Assembly: GCA_027083815.1 (NCBI GenBank)
Contig: JALWMR010000225.1
Location: 1-32,274, forward strand
Source: Thiotrichaceae bacterium
GTDB lineage: Bacteria > Pseudomonadota > Gammaproteobacteria > Thiotrichales > Thiotrichaceae
Length of the DNA: 32,274 bases
Direction: 5' to 3'
In this document: positions 6,662-16,166 of the stretch, in pieces
Layout of the letters: every line of letters starts with the position of its first letter
How positions within the stretch are numbered: the stretch's first letter is position 1
Notes under the pieces: model-generated
Database searches by the model: none
Seen by the model: only the letters and a program-made list of their open reading frames with translations
Told to the model about the DNA's origin: nothing
Program-made: the position numbers and the translations under genes

Positions 6662-7873
6662 TTAACTACGATATTCAGCGTTTATCGTAACATATTCATG
6701 CGATAAATCGGATGTCCAGACGGTAGCTTCCGATTCTCCCGCATTTAACTCGACACGAACAGTGATTTCATCCTTGTTCATCTCTTTTTGACCTTGTTCT
6801 TCGCGGTAAGTTTCCAGCGGTTCGCCGGATTCAAGTAATTGGGTGTCACCTAACCACAATGCAACTTTAGTGACATCCAGATTTTTTACTGGCGCTTTGC
6901 CAATTGCCATTAACAGCCGCCCCCAGTTAGGATCACTGGCAAAAAAGGCTGTTTTAACCAGGGGTGATCGCGCCACAGAATAGGCAATTTGTTTGGCATA
7001 ATTATAATCAGGTGCTGAGCCAACGTGAATAGTTACAAATTTGGTAGCACCTTCGGCATCACGAATAATAGCTTGAGAAAGCTCCTGGCAGACCTCATTG
7101 ATGGCAGCGACAATAATGCTACGATTGCTGTTATCCAGATCAACGCCTGATTGTCCCGTTGCCATTAAGATGAGTGAATCATTGGTTGAGGTATCACTAT
7201 CCACCGTAATACTATTAAAGGAATCACGCACCGCATCATTTAAAATGACTTGCAAGGTATCATTATCAATACCTGCATCTGTGGCAACATAGGCAAGCAT
7301 GGTAGCCATATTAGGCTCTATCATGCCAGCACCTTTTGTTATGCCAGTAATATTTACTGTTTTACCGTTTAATTCCAGTGACTTGCTACAGGCTTTTACA
7401 GTAGTATCTGTGGTCATAATCGCCTTGGCAGCCCGCAACCAGTTATCTTCCTGGAGGCTTTCCATTAAGGCAGGTATTTGCTCTACAATCTTCCAGTAAG
7501 GCAACTGCTCACCAATAACGCCGGTCGAAAAAGGTAAAACGCTATCCAGCGCCGTCATACCTTCTTCAGCAATTTCAGCACAGATCATGCGAGCCGAAGT
7601 TAGACCTTCTTCACCCGTTCCAGCATTGGCATTGCCTGCATTGATGACCAAATATCGAATACCATCAGTGCATTGCAAGTGTTCGCGACAAACAATCACG
7701 GGTGCCGCACAAAAGGCATTTTGGGTGAAAACTCCGGCGATACTGCTTCCCTCAGCCAACTCAATCAGGGTTAAATCATCGCGCCCCTGATAGCGTAAAT
7801 TAGCTTCAAGGCAGCCCAGACGTACGCCTTTAATTGGCGTTAAGGATTTTGGCGCCTGGTAATTAACTGGCAT
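6662..7873 (-). CDS. argJ: Bifunctional ornithine acetyltransferase/N-acetylglutamate synthase
   Basis: Transfers acetyl from N-acetylornithine to glutamate, recycling the acetyl group in the cyclic arginine pathway; members may also use acetyl-CoA. The 403-residue precursor cleaves itself into two chains just before the nucleophile Thr. The cleavage motif KGAGMIEPNMATMLAY is intact, with the Thr at residue 191. Other family stretches are GVFTQNAFCAAPV near the N-terminus, STGVIGE in the middle, and the C-terminal YVTINAEYRS. The ATG lies nine bases after the secA stop codon, in the secA-argJ order typical of gammaproteobacteria, so co-transcription is likely. No strong ribosome-binding site is seen, which fits translational coupling. 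Confidence 0.96.
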   Translation of the reverse strand: MPVNYQAPKSLTPIKGVRLGCLEANLRYQGRDDLTLIELAEGSSIAGVFTQNAFCAAPVIVCREHLQCTDGIRYLVINAGNANAGTGEEGLTSARMICAEIAEEGMTALDSVLPFSTGVIGEQLPYWKIVEQIPALMESLQEDNWLRAAKAIMTTDTTVKACSKSLELNGKTVNITGITKGAGMIEPNMATMLAYVATDAGIDNDTLQVILNDAVRDSFNSITVDSDTSTNDSLILMATGQSGVDLDNSNRSIIVAAINEVCQELSQAIIRDAEGATKFVTIHVGSAPDYNYAKQIAYSVARSPLVKTAFFASDPNWGRLLMAIGKAPVKNLDVTKVALWLGDTQLLESGEPLETYREEQGQKEMNKDEITVRVELNAGESEATVWTSDLSHEYVTINAEYRS

Positions 7874-7882
7874 GACTAATTA

Positions 7883-10609
7883 TCACGACAATTTACCATG
7901 GCATTGCTTATACTTTTTACCCGAGCCACAAGGACACGGCTCATTACGCCCTACTTTCTGTATCTCGCGCTTAAACGGTTTCATGGCTTCTGGCTTTATT
8001 TCAGGCTCGGCAGGTTCCAGTGCGCCAGCACCTTTCTCATGTACAAAGTCAAGTTCGCCCTCTTGCTCAAGATGAAGCCCTTCTTCTATCTGTTCAACTT
8101 CATCAGGCATGGTGATTTCAAGTTTGGTAAAGAATGAAACAACATCGTGCTTGATTTTTTCAAGCAGATCTTCGAACATTTCATAGGCTTCACGCTTGTA
8201 TTCCTGCTTGGGATCTTTTTGAGCATAACCACGCAGACCAACCGACTGACGCAAATAATCCATTGAAGCAAGATGCTCTTTCCAGTGGGTATCCAGCACG
8301 TGCAGCATTACATCTCGCTCAAGACGACGCATTGCTTCATCACCAATGAGCTCTTCCTTGGCCTTGATGGTTTTACTGACTTCATCCTGTAGCTTTTCTC
8401 TAAGGGTTTCTTCATGCAATGATTCATCACTATCAAGCCAGCCTTGAATATCGAAATCCAGACCCATTTCTTCTTTAAAATGTTTGGTCAATCCTTCGAT
8501 ATCCCATATTTCATCAAGACTACCGCGTGGAATAAAGCGGTCTACCGTTGAGTCAACCACATCATAAACAAATGACTCTACATCCTCGGAAACGTCGGCA
8601 GATTCAAGCAAGGCGGAGCGTTGATCGTAAATGACTTTACGCTGGTCATTGGCGACATTATCGTATTCAAGCAGATTTTTACGAATATCAAAGTTGTGTC
8701 CTTCAACCTTTCGCTGTGCATTTTCAATCGACTTGGTGACCATTTTTGCTTCGATTGCCTGACCTTTTTCCATGCCTAAACGTTGCATAATCGCCTTAAC
8801 ACGATCAGAGGCAAAAATGCGCATCAGGTTATCTTCCAGTGACAGGAAGAAACGTGAAGAACCCGGATCACCCTGACGACCCGAACGCCCACGCAACTGA
8901 TTATCAATACGTCGTGATTCGTGTCGTTCTGTGCCGATAATATGTAAACCACCGGCTGCAATCACCGCATCATGACGCTTTTGCCAATCGGCCTTGACCC
9001 TGGCTATATCAGCTTCAGTAGCATCTTCACCTAGCGCTTTTAGTTCGGCATCCAAAGAACCACCCAGTACAATATCAGTACCACGACCTGCCATATTGGT
9101 GGCAATAGTCAAGGCACCGGGACGACCCGCATTTTCGATAATATGGGCTTCACGTTCATGTTGTTTGGCATTTAAAACCTCATGCTTAATACCTTTTTGA
9201 TTCAGCAGATTAGAGAGTATTTCTGAGGTTTCTATTGAGGCTGTACCAACCAGAACCGGCTGGCCTTTTTTCTGACAGTGCTCTATTTCATCGGCGATTG
9301 CCTGATATTTTTCTTCTTCTGACATATAAACCAGGTCGTTGGCATCGTTACGCGCCAATGGTTTATTGCCGGGAATAACGACCACTTCAAGACCATAAAT
9401 TTCCTGTAATTCAAAGGCTTCAGTATCAGCCGTACCCGTCATTCCGGATAACTTATTGTATAAGCGGAAATAGTTCTGGAAGGTAATGGATGCCATGGTT
9501 TGGTTTTCAGGGTTAATATCTAGCCCCTCTTTGGCTTCAATTGCCTGATGCAAGCCATCAGACCAACGCCTTCCCGGCATAGTTCTGCCGGTGAATTCAT
9601 CGACGATAACAACCTCACCATTACTGACGATATAATCGACATTTTTGTGAAAAAGATTATGCGCCCTTAATGCAGCATTGAAATGGTGCAGAATTGAGAT
9701 ACTGGCATTGTCATACAAACCCTGATCTTCGCCTAAAATACCCTCTTTGCGTAATAAATTTTCAGCTGTTTGGTGACCTGCATCGGTCAGGAAAATCTGT
9801 TTGCTTTTTTCATCGACGGTGAAATCACCGGGTACTGTTACCTCTTCCTCATCTTCACCTTCCTGACGCTTCAATGAAGGAACCACTTTATTAATAGCCG
9901 CATACAAATCAGAGGAGTCTTCTGCTGCACCTGAGATGATTAATGGTGTTCGCGCTTCATCAATAAGAATTGAGTCAACCTCATCAACAATGGCGTAGTT
10001 TAAGCCTCGCTGTACCCGCTCTTCCTGATTAAAAGCCATATTATCGCGCAGGTAATCAAAACCAAATTCATTATTGGTGCCGTAGGTAATATCAGCCGCA
10101 TAAGCAGCCTGTCGCTGCTCCTGGTCCAAACCATTAACAATAACACCGGTGCTTAAGCCCAAAAAGCTGTACAGCCTGGACATCCACTCGGCATCACGTT
10201 GCGCCAGATAATCATTCACCGTAATGACATGAACACCTTCACCAGGCAAGGCATTCAGGTAAGCAGCCAATGTTGCAACCAGTGTCTTACCTTCACCGGT
10301 ACGCATTTCAGCAATCTTGCCTTCATGCAGAACCATGCCACCAATCATTTGTACATCATAATGGCGCATACCCATGACGCGTTTACTGGCCTCACGGACA
10401 ACGGCAAAAGCCTCCGGTAAAATATCGTCAAGGGTACTGCCATCTTTTAAGCGCTGGCGAAATTCTTCAGTTTTAGCTTGAAGCTGCTGGTCTGACAGGC
10501 TTGAAAATGCCTCATCAAACTCGTTTATTTTTGTTGTTGTTTTTGTATATGCCTTTATGAGTCTTTCATTACGACTACCAAAAAGCTTTTTGGTAACTTT
10601 TCCAAACAT
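7883..10609 (-). CDS. secA: Protein translocase ATPase subunit SecA
   Basis: The ATP-driven motor that pushes preproteins through SecYEG across the inner membrane. The 908 residues are the normal full length for gammaproteobacteria. Visible are the Walker A region MRTGEGKTL (K108), the [19 protein letters not shown] Walker B/DEAD-like block, the [10 protein letters not shown] stretch of the preprotein-binding region, the second nucleotide-binding fold with [36 protein letters not shown], and the C-terminal zinc-binding [13 protein letters not shown] (residues 892-904), which binds SecB and phospholipid. A ribosome-binding site (AGGGG, nine bases upstream) fits the ATG at 10609. No SecM-like gene lies upstream; instead there is a 460-bp non-coding stretch. 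Confidence 0.98.
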   Translation of the reverse strand: MFGKVTKKLFGSRNERLIKAYTKTTTKINEFDEAFSSLSDQQLQAKTEEFRQRLKDGSTLDDILPEAFAVVREASKRVMGMRHYDVQMIGGMVLHEGKIAEMRTGEGKTLVATLAAYLNALPGEGVHVITVNDYLAQRDAEWMSRLYSFLGLSTGVIVNGLDQEQRQAAYAADITYGTNNEFGFDYLRDNMAFNQEERVQRGLNYAIVDEVDSILIDEARTPLIISGAAEDSSDLYAAINKVVPSLKRQEGEDEEEVTVPGDFTVDEKSKQIFLTDAGHQTAENLLRKEGILGEDQGLYDNASISILHHFNAALRAHNLFHKNVDYIVSNGEVVIVDEFTGRTMPGRRWSDGLHQAIEAKEGLDINPENQTMASITFQNYFRLYNKLSGMTGTADTEAFELQEIYGLEVVVIPGNKPLARNDANDLVYMSEEEKYQAIADEIEHCQKKGQPVLVGTASIETSEILSNLLNQKGIKHEVLNAKQHEREAHIIENAGRPGALTIATNMAGRGTDIVLGGSLDAELKALGEDATEADIARVKADWQKRHDAVIAAGGLHIIGTERHESRRIDNQLRGRSGRQGDPGSSRFFLSLEDNLMRIFASDRVKAIMQRLGMEKGQAIEAKMVTKSIENAQRKVEGHNFDIRKNLLEYDNVANDQRKVIYDQRSALLESADVSEDVESFVYDVVDSTVDRFIPRGSLDEIWDIEGLTKHFKEEMGLDFDIQGWLDSDESLHEETLREKLQDEVSKTIKAKEELIGDEAMRRLERDVMLHVLDTHWKEHLASMDYLRQSVGLRGYAQKDPKQEYKREAYEMFEDLLEKIKHDVVSFFTKLEITMPDEVEQIEEGLHLEQEGELDFVHEKGAGALEPAEPEIKPEAMKPFKREIQKVGRNEPCPCGSGKKYKQCHGKLS

Positions 10610-11069
10610 GTTGAATTTCCCCTGAATGTCCGGTGTTTTTATAAATGCCTATTCACTGAAGGAAGTCCTGATCAAGTCCAATTATTTTTAGCTTGCCAAA
10701 ACCGTCGCTATTTTCCACGAAAATCGGCGCAATAGAATGACTATTACGTCTCTCTTCATGAAAAATAGCAACAATTTTTTCTGCGCTAAATTCTAATCAA
10801 CTTAATCAGGGCTTCCTTAAGGAAGTCCTGATCAAGATAATTATCATAAGCTTGCTAAAACTGTTGCTTAATTCTAATCGACTCAATCAAACTCTTCTTC
10901 ACAAGTATCTCATATGACTTTAAAGACCCATTTGAGATAGCCAGAATAGAGCTGATAATGTGGGCGCGACGCATTAAAGCAAGCGACAAGCCCAAAAATA
11001 ACACGACATTATATTACAAGTTTGCTGATATGTACCTTAATGTCTTATTTTTATTGATTTAAAACACCT
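10610..11069. other. 460-bp non-coding stretch upstream of secA
   Basis: There is no ORF of convincing length or composition on either strand, and no RNA gene that I recognise. It holds the secA leader (minus strand), a degenerate tandem duplication (10659-10900) and an AT-rich remainder after the M23 peptidase stop codon. Confidence 0.7.
10659..10900. repeat. Degenerate tandem duplication in the secA leader
   Basis: Unit 1 (10659-10818) and unit 2 (10819-10900) both begin AAGGAAGTCCTGATCAAG, continue with AGCTTGCYAAAACYGTYGCT and end with an ATTCTAATCRACTYAATCA stretch. Unit 2 lacks about 75 bases of the middle. The junction forms a near-palindrome, CTTAATCAGGGCTTCC-TTAA-GGAAGTCCTGATCAAG, able to fold into a 16-bp stem. 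Confidence 0.75.
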
Positions 11070-11912
11070 TTATTTTACGGCAAATTCACCCAATGCGAGA
11101 TTTAGGTAATTTTGTGGGTTTACCGCACTGCCATTTTTCCAGACTTCCAGATGCAGGTGCGGCCCTGTTACACGACCGGTAGCACCAAGTGTAGCAATTT
11201 TTTCACCTTGTCGAACCACACTGCCCTTTTTAACCAAAATCGTGTTTAAATGTGCATAGCGACTCTTGAGACTATCACTATGATGTATCTCAACTACATT
11301 ACCATACCCCCCCTTGTGCCCAGCAAAAGTAACAAAACCACTGGCAATCGTTTCAATGGACGACCCTTTTCTACCCGCAATATCAATACCTTTGTGGAAA
11401 CGATGACGACCATTAATCGGATCATTGCGCATACCGTATTTTGAAGAGATATAGCCAGTCTTAACCGGATTTAAATAGTGTGCATATTGCTGGGTAGAGC
11501 TTGATTTTGAATTGCTATTAAGACGCTTCTTCTGTTTCTTTAATCGTTGTTCCGAGTAGCGGATACTTTTTAGTAATTGTGCCTCCGTTAAACTTTTCGT
11601 GATGTGATCAGGATCCTCTGGCTCTAATGAGTCGCCCATAATACCGCCAACGGCTGGTAGCTGATTTAAACGAAAGGATCGTATATCCACCTTTGTCTGT
11701 GTGGCAATATATTCACCTAATTGAGATAATCGCTGTGTTTGTGCTTCTACCATTGCTACTCTACGAATTAGATTATTACTTGTTTCACGACTAACAAACC
11801 ATGAAAAAAATAATAAATTAGAAATAAGCAATACGAGCAATGCTAAATGCACCCATCCGACATGAAACTTCAGAGGCGCATATCCCTGACCTCTTAACAG
11901 TATGACTTTCAT
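11070..11912 (-). CDS. M23-family metallopeptidase (LytM-type), membrane anchored
   Basis: A predicted peptidoglycan endopeptidase or a degenerate activator of one, facing the periplasm. The 280-residue protein has an N-terminal signal anchor (about residues 20-42), a short region likely to be coiled coil (about 45-80 and 110-135), and a C-terminal LytM domain (about 150-270). The zinc ligands look intact: HKGIDIAG (first His and Asp) and HLHLEVW (HxH), with SRYAHL between, so it is probably catalytically active. An AAGGA ribosome-binding site lies five bases before the ATG. An M23 gene next to DUF721 and secA is standard gammaproteobacterial synteny. The DciA-like gene starts divergently 41 bases away. 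Confidence 0.9.
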   Translation of the reverse strand: MKVILLRGQGYAPLKFHVGWVHLALLVLLISNLLFFSWFVSRETSNNLIRRVAMVEAQTQRLSQLGEYIATQTKVDIRSFRLNQLPAVGGIMGDSLEPEDPDHITKSLTEAQLLKSIRYSEQRLKKQKKRLNSNSKSSSTQQYAHYLNPVKTGYISSKYGMRNDPINGRHRFHKGIDIAGRKGSSIETIASGFVTFAGHKGGYGNVVEIHHSDSLKSRYAHLNTILVKKGSVVRQGEKIATLGATGRVTGPHLHLEVWKNGSAVNPQNYLNLALGEFAVK

Positions 11913-11953
11913 GGTATCCTTACCAAATTTAAACCGAGTTTATCGTCTACACC

Positions 11954-12370
11954 ATGAAGAGATTAAACGACTTAGTTAATAACCAACTTGCCAAAAGCGT
12001 CAAAAGCTACGATAGACTGTCAAATTCTGTTTATAAACTGCTTCATCTGAATAAGAAAAAACACAATCTCTGGGTAGTGGTGCGGCAGCAGCAATTAACC
12101 CTGATGACTGATAATCCTTATTTGGGAACACAACTTCGCTACCAGCAAGATAATATAAGGGAGGCATTGAATCGTGAATATTTGCTGGAACTTAAAAAAA
12201 GCAAGGTCAAAATTGTTCCGCCTACGGCATCGAGAGAAATAATAAAAGAAGAGCGCTTTGTAATCTCGGAACAAACCGGCAAGACCCTGGAAAGCATTGC
12301 CAATATGATAGAAGATAAAGAACTAAGTGAATCTCTTAGGCAATTAGGGCAAAAAAACAGTAAATCATAA
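11954..12370 (+). CDS. DUF721 protein, DciA-like helicase-loader candidate
   Basis: A 138-residue protein whose central part (LWVVVRQQQLTLMTDNPYLGTQLRYQQDNIREAL) follows the DUF721 pattern: Trp, hydrophobic strand, short-turn, LR, helix. DUF721 includes DciA, which loads the replicative helicase DnaB in bacteria lacking phage-derived DnaC. The location beside M23 and secA matches where DUF721 genes sit in many gammaproteobacteria. The C-terminal 45 residues are charged, as is common in the family. Sequence similarity is moderate, so the name is by family and position; activity as a helicase loader is inference. Repeat copy 4 lies downstream. Confidence 0.75.
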   Translation: MKRLNDLVNNQLAKSVKSYDRLSNSVYKLLHLNKKKHNLWVVVRQQQLTLMTDNPYLGTQLRYQQDNIREALNREYLLELKKSKVKIVPPTASREIIKEERFVISEQTGKTLESIANMIEDKELSESLRQLGQKNSKS

Positions 12371-12428
12371 AGCCTTTTGGTAAAAAGCCATGAAAACTTG
12401 TCCAAATAAACCTGATATAGGTATTAAC

Positions 12429-12461
12429 AAGTACACCCCCCACCTTTTTGCCACTTTTCTC
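12429..12461 (+). repeat. GTACACCCCCC dispersed repeat, copy 4 (short form)
   Basis: AAGTACACCCCCCACCTTTTTGCCACTTTTCTC: head and tail are joined with only a few bases between. It lies between the DciA-like gene and rpoN, about 90 bases before the candidate rpoN -10 element. Confidence 0.85.
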
Positions 12462-12550
12462 TTGTTGTATGACTAAAGACTCCCCTAATAATATCTATAA
12501 GCAATTTTCATACCACTAATCATTTTTAATGAAGATTTAATCCTGCGTCA

Positions 12551-12559
12551 TGCTACAAT
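12551..12559 (+). promoter_or_regulatory. Candidate extended -10 promoter element for rpoN
   Basis: TGCTACAAT fits an extended -10 (TGn-TACAAT); no good -35 is seen at 17 bases. It would give a leader of about 60 bases. Confidence 0.35.
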
Positions 12560-12623
12560 CATAAGAAATGTCGGGATAAACAAAAATCTATTTTCTTACG
12601 ATAACAATGGTCAATAACAAGAA

Positions 12624-14141
12624 ATGATAAAGCAGGGACTCAATATAAAACTTGGACAGTCAATGTCCATGACCCCTCAGTTGCAACAGGCTATTCGGCT
12701 TTTGCAGTTATCATCACTTGAACTGCAGCAGGAAATACAGGAAGTTCTCGAAACAAACCCGTTACTTGAAATAGCCGAAGATGACATCCAGCCAGCCCAG
12801 GAAACGCTTGAATCAGCTGATGCGTCCACGGAGCTTCCAGATACATTAAATGACAATATCCCGGAAGAAATGGGCATTGATGCCGACTGGGATGACATAT
12901 ACGACCCGACCTGGAAAACAGCAAACAATAATGCTGAGTCTACTTCCAGTGCATCAGATTTTCTTGAAACCATGCATTCTTCACCACAAGGTTTGCATGA
13001 ACATTTAAACTGGCAGATAGACATGTCTAATTTAAGCTTTCAAGATAAGGAAATTGCACGATTGATTATTGACTATATCAATGAAGATGGCTTTTTAACC
13101 GAACCACTGGATCAGATTTTTGAGTCCCTTGAAAATACGTTATTGATTGAGTTTGATGAAGTTGAAGCCATTTTGACCTATATTCAAAACCTTGGCCCGG
13201 CTGGTATAGGCGCAAGATCTTTGAGCGAATGTTTGCTTATTCAACTAAATCAGGAGCGAAATAAATCTCATCCTTATTTCAAAAAGGCTAACCGTCTTTT
13301 AGAAAAACATCTGGACTTAATTGAAAAAAGAGATTATACAGGTATAAAAAGAACATTAAGGCTAACTAATTCTGATTTGGATCAACTGCTTCAGTTAATA
13401 CGCTCATTTGATCCAAAACCGGGAAAAGCCTTTAGTACAGAAGCTACTGATTATATAACGCCCGATATTTACGTTCGTAAAATAAAAGGTAAATGGAGAA
13501 TCTCTTTAAATGGAGATACGCAACCAGAACTTAAAATCAACGACTACTATGCAAACATGCTAAAAACGGATTCGCAAACCACTAAAGATGATAAGAAGTC
13601 TGGTGTATTGAGTACAGCTTCATACCAGGATAATAAACAACAAAAACAGACCAACGCCTATATTAAAGATAACCTGCAACAAGCACGCTGGTTCATGAAA
13701 AGTTTGGAAAACCGAAACTCGACCATTGTAAACGTTGCCCATGCCATTGTTGAACGACAATTACCTTTCTTTCAATATGGCGACGAAGCCATGAAACCCA
13801 TGGTCTTAAAAGATCTGGCCGACCAGCTCGGGCTTCATGAATCAACCATCTCCCGTGTAACTACTCGCAAATATATGCACACACCTCGTGGCATATTTGA
13901 ATTTAAACATTTCTTCTCCAGCCATGTCAGTACTGACACGGGTGGGGAGTGCTCAGCAACGGCTATTCGCGCCATGATAAAAAAATTAATCGCCGAAGAA
14001 GACCCTGGCAAGCCATTGAGCGACAACAAATTGACAAACCTGCTTAAAGAGCGGGGAATCAATGTAGCGCGACGTACCGTCGCCAAGTACCGTGAAGCAT
14101 TAGCAATTCCTTCTTCACACGACCGAAAAGTTTTTGTTTGA
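12624..14141 (+). CDS. rpoN: RNA polymerase sigma-54 factor
   Basis: Directs RNA polymerase to -24/-12 promoters that need AAA+ activators (nitrogen, motility and other regulons). The 505 residues show region I with GLNIKLGQSMSMTPQLQQAIRLLQLSSLELQQEI, an acidic region II (about residues 50-110), the core-binding domain, a helix-turn-helix (LADQLGLHESTISRVTTRKYMHTPRGIFEFK), and the RpoN box as ARRTVAKYREAL near residue 485. A variable insertion rich in Lys/Gln/Asn (about 310-345) lies between the core-binding and helix-turn-helix parts. It heads the rpoN-hpf-ptsN-rapZ cluster. The usual upstream neighbour lptB is absent; a DciA-like gene and a dispersed repeat are there instead. Its ribosome-binding site is weak. 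Confidence 0.97.
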   Translation: MIKQGLNIKLGQSMSMTPQLQQAIRLLQLSSLELQQEIQEVLETNPLLEIAEDDIQPAQETLESADASTELPDTLNDNIPEEMGIDADWDDIYDPTWKTANNNAESTSSASDFLETMHSSPQGLHEHLNWQIDMSNLSFQDKEIARLIIDYINEDGFLTEPLDQIFESLENTLLIEFDEVEAILTYIQNLGPAGIGARSLSECLLIQLNQERNKSHPYFKKANRLLEKHLDLIEKRDYTGIKRTLRLTNSDLDQLLQLIRSFDPKPGKAFSTEATDYITPDIYVRKIKGKWRISLNGDTQPELKINDYYANMLKTDSQTTKDDKKSGVLSTASYQDNKQQKQTNAYIKDNLQQARWFMKSLENRNSTIVNVAHAIVERQLPFFQYGDEAMKPMVLKDLADQLGLHESTISRVTTRKYMHTPRGIFEFKHFFSSHVSTDTGGECSATAIRAMIKKLIAEEDPGKPLSDNKLTNLLKERGINVARRTVAKYREALAIPSSHDRKVFV

Positions 14142-14218
14142 GGTTTATCTAATATTCATATAGCCAGCAAAAAAATACAAAGGTAGTGCTTAGAATCAGT
14201 TGTAAACGCTTCATCTGC

Positions 14219-14251
14219 GATCATCCTGAAAGGGCTTTCAGGGGAATGATC
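14219..14251 (+). promoter_or_regulatory. Stable hairpin in the hpf leader
   Basis: GATCAT-C-CTGAAAG-GG-CTTTCAG-GGGA-ATGATC forms a 13-bp stem with a small internal bulge, ending 28 bases before the hpf ATG. No T-run follows, so it is not a plain terminator. It could be an RNA processing or stability structure between rpoN and hpf. Confidence 0.5.
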
Positions 14252-14279
14252 TGCAATAACCAAAATAGGAGTGAATAAG

Positions 14280-14615
14280 ATGCAATTAGATATAACTGGT
14301 CACAATCTTGACGTAACCCCATTACTCAATAACTATATCAATGATAAGGTTACACGGTTAAAGCGTCATTTTGATCAAGTGCTCAATATACACATGATCC
14401 TTGAAGTACAAAAACATAATAACAAAGCCGAAGCCTCACTTAATGTGAGCGGCAATCATATTTTTGCAGATGCATCGGGGCATGATATGTATGCTGCAAT
14501 AGATGCCTTGGCCGACAAGCTAGACCGGCAAATACTCAAACATAAAGAAAAACTACGAAGTCATCACCGCAGAGAAGGTAACCACCGTAATATTGTGATG
14601 AACCAATTTGCTTAA
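14280..14615 (+). CDS. hpf: Ribosome hibernation-promoting factor, short type
   Basis: Binds the 30S decoding region in slow growth and helps form inactive 100S ribosomes. The 111-residue protein starts MQLDITGHNLDVTPLLNNYI and contains VTRLKRHFDQVLNIHMILEV, FADASGHDMYAAIDALADKLDRQILKHKEKLRSH, all typical of the short HPF/YhbH class without the C-terminal dimerisation domain. The ORF track starts at a GTG (14271), but that overlaps the AGGAG ribosome-binding site at 14267-14271. The ATG at 14280, eight bases downstream of that site, is the better start and gives the normal N-terminus. It follows rpoN as in most gammaproteobacteria; a stable hairpin lies in the leader. Confidence 0.93.
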   Translation: MQLDITGHNLDVTPLLNNYINDKVTRLKRHFDQVLNIHMILEVQKHNNKAEASLNVSGNHIFADASGHDMYAAIDALADKLDRQILKHKEKLRSHHRREGNHRNIVMNQFA

Positions 14616-14696
14616 ACTTAATTAATGCATTAGCAAACAAAGTCAGGGACGCCTTATTCTGCTAGATTTTCCTAGCGTTTAAGGTATCCTTGGCTC

Positions 14697-15194
14697 ATGA
14701 ATGAAAACCATCCTCCCTTACTATCAATTGAGCGCATCAAGTTTCTTAAAAAGATCGAAAGTAAAAAATGTATCTTTGATACACTTACAGAATTACTTGT
14801 AAAAGGTCAAAGTGAAGTCACAAAAGACCAGGTTTTTGATGCACTTATTTCTCGAGAAAAACTTGGCAATACCACCCTTGGAAATGGAATAGCCATACCA
14901 AGAGCCCACCTTGATATAACCAGGCCAAGAGCTGCACTGTTAATATTAAAAAAAGGAATTAATTTAAGTTCAGCTGATAAAATTGACGTCCGTATTTTTC
15001 TTGCTATATTAGTTCCAAATAACAATAAAGCTTTCTATGAGAAATTAATTCATGAAATAAATAAACTGCTAATAATGGACAAACAATATAATTTCAAAAA
15101 CCTAGATGAAAAAATAAACACTAAAAATATTGAATTAGTCATGAACCTGTTTGAATCGTTGTTTGATAAAGCTTTTGTAGCATTGAACCCATAA
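14697..15194 (+). CDS. ptsN: Nitrogen-PTS EIIA-like protein with altered phosphorylation site
   Basis: EIIA-Ntr normally accepts phosphate from NPr on a single His and regulates potassium transport and stress responses according to its phosphorylation state. This 165-residue protein covers the whole domain: the REKLGNTTLGNGIAIP segment and the FLAILVP strand are clear. The expected active-site sequence is GIAIPHxxL, yet here it reads GIAIPRAHL: Arg69 stands in the His position and a His appears two residues later (H71). The second family His after the VP strand (as in E. coli KTHLH) also looks absent (NNKAFYEKL). By eye the gene is more AT-rich than rpoN or mgtE. Position between hpf and rapZ fits ptsN. 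It may be an unphosphorylatable regulator, or use H71. Confidence 0.88.
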   Translation: MNENHPPLLSIERIKFLKKIESKKCIFDTLTELLVKGQSEVTKDQVFDALISREKLGNTTLGNGIAIPRAHLDITRPRAALLILKKGINLSSADKIDVRIFLAILVPNNNKAFYEKLIHEINKLLIMDKQYNFKNLDEKINTKNIELVMNLFESLFDKAFVALNP

Positions 15195-15212
15195 TTATTT
15201 TAAGAGAATCAC

Positions 15213-16061
15213 ATGCATATAGTCATTGTTAGCGGAATGTCAGGGGCGGGAAAATCCCAGGCGCTTCATACTTTGGAGGATCAGGGCTACTACTGTATTG
15301 ATAATCTTCCCCTTGAATTATTAGATAGAGCATTAGATACAGAAAGGGTGCTAAAACGGAAAAAAATAGCGATAGGCATTGATGTGCGTAGTGGCAAAAA
15401 GTATTTAGAAAAGCTACCTGAAAAAGTCACCCAGTTAAAACAACGCTTTAAGACTGACGTACTCTATCTTTATGCAGGTAAGTCAGTGCTCATAAAACGT
15501 TATGATGAAACACGTCGAAAGCATCCCTTATCTGAAAAAGAAATACCATTACGTGAGGCCATTCTTAAAGAATATGAATTACTCGAACCAATACGCGAAG
15601 CAGCAGATTTACAAATAGACACGAGCGCAACCGATATTTATGAACTGGCAAACCTAATCAAAACACGGGTATCAGGTAGCGACAACCGAGCGTTATCACT
15701 GATGTTCCAGTCTTTTGGCTTTAAATACGGCACACCGAGGGATTCTGATTTTCTATTTGATGTTCGTTGTTTACCAAATCCCTATTGGATACCAGAACTA
15801 CGTGGACACACCGGCTTAGAACCAGTCGTTACTGATTGGCTTAGCTCTCAACAACTTGTCAAAGAAATGAATGCTGATTTAATCAATTTTCTGGGCAATT
15901 GGATTCCACATTTCATAGAAAACCAGCGCGCTTATCTAACAGTCTCAATTGGCTGTACCGGCGGACACCACCGATCCGTCTACCTAACTGAGTCCCTGGC
16001 TGACCACTTTCGTAAAACTTATGGCAGTTCGGTCATTGTGATTCACCGAGAGTTAAATTAA
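15213..16061 (+). CDS. rapZ: RNase adapter protein RapZ
   Basis: A nucleotide-binding adapter that, in E. coli, delivers the small RNA GlmZ to RNase E and so sets glucosamine-6-phosphate synthase levels. The 282 residues are normal family length. The Walker A motif GMSGAGKS is at residues 8-15, followed by CIDNLPLELL. The middle has KHPLSEKEIPLREAI. The C-terminal RNA-binding domain carries FGFKYGTPRDSDFLFDVRCLPNPYW and GCTGGHHRSVYL. It begins 18 bases after the ptsN stop with an AAGAGA ribosome-binding site. Whether GlmZ/GlmY exist in this organism cannot be seen here. The gene usually followed by npr in this cluster is instead followed by mgtE. Confidence 0.96.
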   Translation: MHIVIVSGMSGAGKSQALHTLEDQGYYCIDNLPLELLDRALDTERVLKRKKIAIGIDVRSGKKYLEKLPEKVTQLKQRFKTDVLYLYAGKSVLIKRYDETRRKHPLSEKEIPLREAILKEYELLEPIREAADLQIDTSATDIYELANLIKTRVSGSDNRALSLMFQSFGFKYGTPRDSDFLFDVRCLPNPYWIPELRGHTGLEPVVTDWLSSQQLVKEMNADLINFLGNWIPHFIENQRAYLTVSIGCTGGHHRSVYLTESLADHFRKTYGSSVIVIHRELN

Positions 16062-16166
16062 CACATTCGTATAAACCCAAAATAACAGAATAACATCCTG
16101 ATTCTCCAAATGATTACTGTTAGACTAACGCACCAGAACGACAACAATTATTAATCAAAACTCCGC

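Noticed and set aside
12677-13024. 115-codon minus ORF within rpoN
   Set aside because: It is antisense to region I and II of sigma-54; composition is Ser/Cys-rich as expected for a shadow.
14271-14279. GTG start for hpf in the ORF track
   Set aside because: The GTG overlaps the AGGAG ribosome-binding site, which is correctly spaced for the ATG at 14280.
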